Shown here: positions 13,791 to 15,069 of the stretch, piece by piece | Position numbering within the stretch: position 1 is the stretch's first letter | Layout: each line of letters starts with the position of its first letter | Origin: JAJFUE01 sp039683515 | Lineage (GTDB): Bacteria; Sumerlaeota; Sumerlaeia; MVZB01 | Assembly: GCA_039683515.1 (NCBI GenBank) | Contig: JBDKRG010000021.1 | Coordinates: 1 to 15,069 of the forward strand | Direction: 5' to 3' | DNA: 15,069 nucleotides | Translations under genes and position numbers: made by a program | Notes under the pieces: generated by a model | The model's database searches: none | Told to the model about the DNA's origin: nothing | What the model saw: only the letters and a program-made list of their open reading frames with translations

Positions 13791-14822
13791 TTCTTTTCCT
13801 CCACCTAGCGCCTTCCTGACCACCCCCGCCAGCGCGGCGATGTGGTCGGGCCGGTCGTTGAGCGCACGAATATAATGATACTCCCCGCCGCCGGCCGATT
13901 GGAACAACTCGCGCCCCTCGATCGCCAGCTCGTGGAGCGTCTCGAGGCAGTCGGCCGCGAACCCCGGGGCGATCACGTCGACCCGTTTCGCATGTGAATG
14001 GCCAAGGTGTTTGATGACTTCGAACGTATAAGGCTCAAGCCATGCCCCTCGGCCGAATCTCGATTGGTAGCAAAGCTGCCAGTCGGCGTCGGCAAGATCG
14101 AGGCGGCCGGCAATGAGGCTCGCGGTTTTGCGGCACTGGGTTGCGTAATCGTCGGAATCGGCATAACGTCGCGGCATGCCATGAAAACTGATGAGAAGCT
14201 GCTCTGGTCGGCCGTGTGCGTCCCAGTGCTCGCGAATCGATTCGGCGATGGCGTCGATGTAGAGCGGCTCATTGTAGTAATGCGGGATTTTGATGGTAGG
14301 TCGGGTCTCTGACCCGACTCCCGGGTTAAAAGAGTCGGGCCGGAGACCCGACCTGCCAATAACGTTAAATACTGAACCTGTTGTGGCGTCGCTCGATTGC
14401 GGGAAGAGCGGAAGGATCACGAGCTTGCCGCAGCCACGGAGCGCGCCCACCCCGTGCTCGATCGACGGCTCGCCGTAGCGCATCGCCGGCTCGACCGACA
14501 GCGGTGACCCGATTTCGTTGATCAGCCTGTGCTCGAGCGCCGCGGCGATCCGCCGGCTGTTGACGAGGAGCGGCGAGCCCTCCGGCGTCCAGATCGCGGC
14601 GTATTTTTCCGCCACGCGCCCCGGCCGCCCCGGCAGGATCATCGTCTCCAATATGATCCGCCACACCCACCGCGGCGGAGGCGGCTGCACGACCATCGGA
14701 TCGGTCAGGAACTCGCGTAGATACGCCCGCACGGCCTCCGCCGTCGGCGCCGCCGGCGTGCCGAGGTTGCAAACCAGCACCCCAATCGGGCTGCCGGTCA
14801 GTTCTGGGTTCGACGGTTCCAA
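13782..14822 (-). CDS. hemH: Ferrochelatase (HemH) with in-frame palindromic insert
   Basis: A 346-residue protoporphyrin or coproporphyrin ferrochelatase, which inserts ferrous iron into the porphyrin. The family pattern is clear: GVLVCNLGTP (14-23), LREFLTDPMVV (35-45), GSPLLVNSR (82-90), LPLFPQSSDATTGSVF (137-152), SFHGMPRRYADSDDY (212-226) with active-site His214, CYQSRFG (251-257) and PGFAADCLETLHEL (286-299) with Glu294. There is no iron-sulfur C-terminus. The start is a TTG at 14822 with GGTGA six bases upstream, chosen because no in-frame ATG precedes the conserved N-terminus. Residues 156-176 are encoded by a 63-bp palindromic element at a point between two conserved segments. The stop lies in a repeat hairpin. 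The middle of the gene (about 13990-14380) has lower GC than its ends. Whether the enzyme is fully active with the insert cannot be told from sequence. Confidence 0.93.
   Translation of the reverse strand: MEPSNPELTGSPIGVLVCNLGTPAAPTAEAVRAYLREFLTDPMVVQPPPPRWVWRIILETMILPGRPGRVAEKYAAIWTPEGSPLLVNSRRIAAALEHRLINEIGSPLSVEPAMRYGEPSIEHGVGALRGCGKLVILPLFPQSSDATTGSVFNVIGRSGLRPDSFNPGVGSETRPTIKIPHYYNEPLYIDAIAESIREHWDAHGRPEQLLISFHGMPRRYADSDDYATQCRKTASLIAGRLDLADADWQLCYQSRFGRGAWLEPYTFEVIKHLGHSHAKRVDVIAPGFAADCLETLHELAIEGRELFQSAGGGEYHYIRALNDRPDHIAALAGVVRKALGGGKENR
14295..14357. repeat. 63-bp palindromic element inside hemH
   Basis: 26-bp arms at 14295-14320 and 14332-14357 are complementary at 23 of 26 positions, around an 11-base loop (14321-14331). 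Each arm is itself a small hairpin, with GTCGGGT and ACCCGAC at both ends. The length is exactly 21 codons, and the hemH frame stays open through it. It codes for residues 156-176, a Gly/Pro/Arg/Ser-rich stretch unlike the ferrochelatase family at this point. Confidence 0.88.
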
Positions 14823-15019
14823 TTCATATCACCGACTTCAGTTTGCCGCGCCCATCGATTGCATCATATTTATTTCGCGCTTGCCACATTGGTTTCCCCG
14901 CATTTTGTTCAGATTAGTTTCCCATACGTTTCTTAAGGGTCGGTAAGGGAATACCCAAATCCAAATCTTCCATGTTACGCTTTCTCTCGCCAGGCCACCC
15001 TCGCCCGGCCAAGATATCT
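14823..15019. other. Upstream region of hemH
   Basis: No gene is seen. The stretch is AT-richer than the genes and should carry the hemH promoter on the minus strand, but no convincing -35/-10 pair stands out. The ferrochelatase ribosome site candidate is GGTGA (14829-14833, minus strand). Confidence 0.4.
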
Positions 15020-15054
15020 GAACTAGGAACTAGAAACTAGAAACTAGAAACTTA
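15020..15054 (+). repeat. Heptamer tandem array near the right end
   Basis: Five seven-base units: GAACTAG, GAACTAG, AAACTAG, AAACTAG, AAACTTA. The last two units plus one base (AAACTAGAAACTTAT, 15041-15055) match 6797-6811 exactly. The sequence after it (TAGATTTTG) differs from the first site. Confidence 0.9.
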
Positions 15055-15069
15055 TTAGATTTTGTATTT

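Noticed and set aside
12432..13808. A 458-codon plus-strand frame opposite polX
   Set aside because: It is the antisense shadow of polX and runs on into the hexamer repeat; no domain is seen.

Overview
The window looks like chromosomal DNA from a high-GC, probably Gram-negative bacterium. Seven protein genes are well supported, and the non-coding DNA is unusually rich in short tandem and palindromic repeats. The genes (a very large PAS sensor kinase, a lipoprotein, ferrochelatase, bacterial PolX, a GT-C membrane glycosyltransferase) do not fix the phylum. The mix of giant multi-PAS kinases and hexamer, heptamer and hairpin intergenic repeats reminds me of uncultivated Planctomycetota/Verrucomicrobiota-type or neighbouring candidate phyla. 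That is an impression, not something shown here. No rRNA, tRNA, CRISPR array, transposase or phage gene was found.

Layout. Positions 1-464 are non-coding and hold a hexamer array, two hairpins (composite repeat copy A) and the leader of the first gene. Positions 465-6803 (+) encode a 2112-residue sensor kinase: MEDS, nine PAS, two GAF, a NarL-type kinase core and a C-terminal receiver with no DNA-binding domain. After a repeat-rich gap comes a small lipoprotein gene (7034-7300, +). A bidirectional hairpin terminator separates it from a convergent minus-strand pair: a SixA-like phosphohistidine phosphatase (9275-9778) followed by an FHA-GAF histidine kinase (7423-9180). A 581-bp gap (9779-10359) contains two large inverted-repeat structures. 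The rest is a minus-strand series: ferrochelatase hemH (13782-14822), composite repeat copy B, PolX (11814-13559) and a GT39-like glycosyltransferase (10360-11817). The last two overlap by ATGA and are probably co-translated.

How the genes work together. Two unrelated histidine kinases and a phosphohistidine phosphatase make the left two thirds a signalling region. The right third is housekeeping (haem synthesis, DNA repair) plus envelope glycosylation. No metabolic pathway links the blocks.

The most interesting signal is the repeats. (i) A composite element (hexamer array plus two spaced hairpins) occurs twice, 13.6 kb apart, with diverged but still self-complementary stems. (ii) A 63-bp palindromic element lies in frame inside hemH and encodes 21 residues of the protein, like the coding palindromes of Rickettsia. 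(iii) Three of the seven genes (the giant kinase, hemH, the glycosyltransferase) have their stop codon inside a repeat. (iv) The same heptamer array marks the end of the giant kinase and the right end of the window. Together these suggest an active or recently active set of small mobile or slippage-driven repeats that reshape gene ends.
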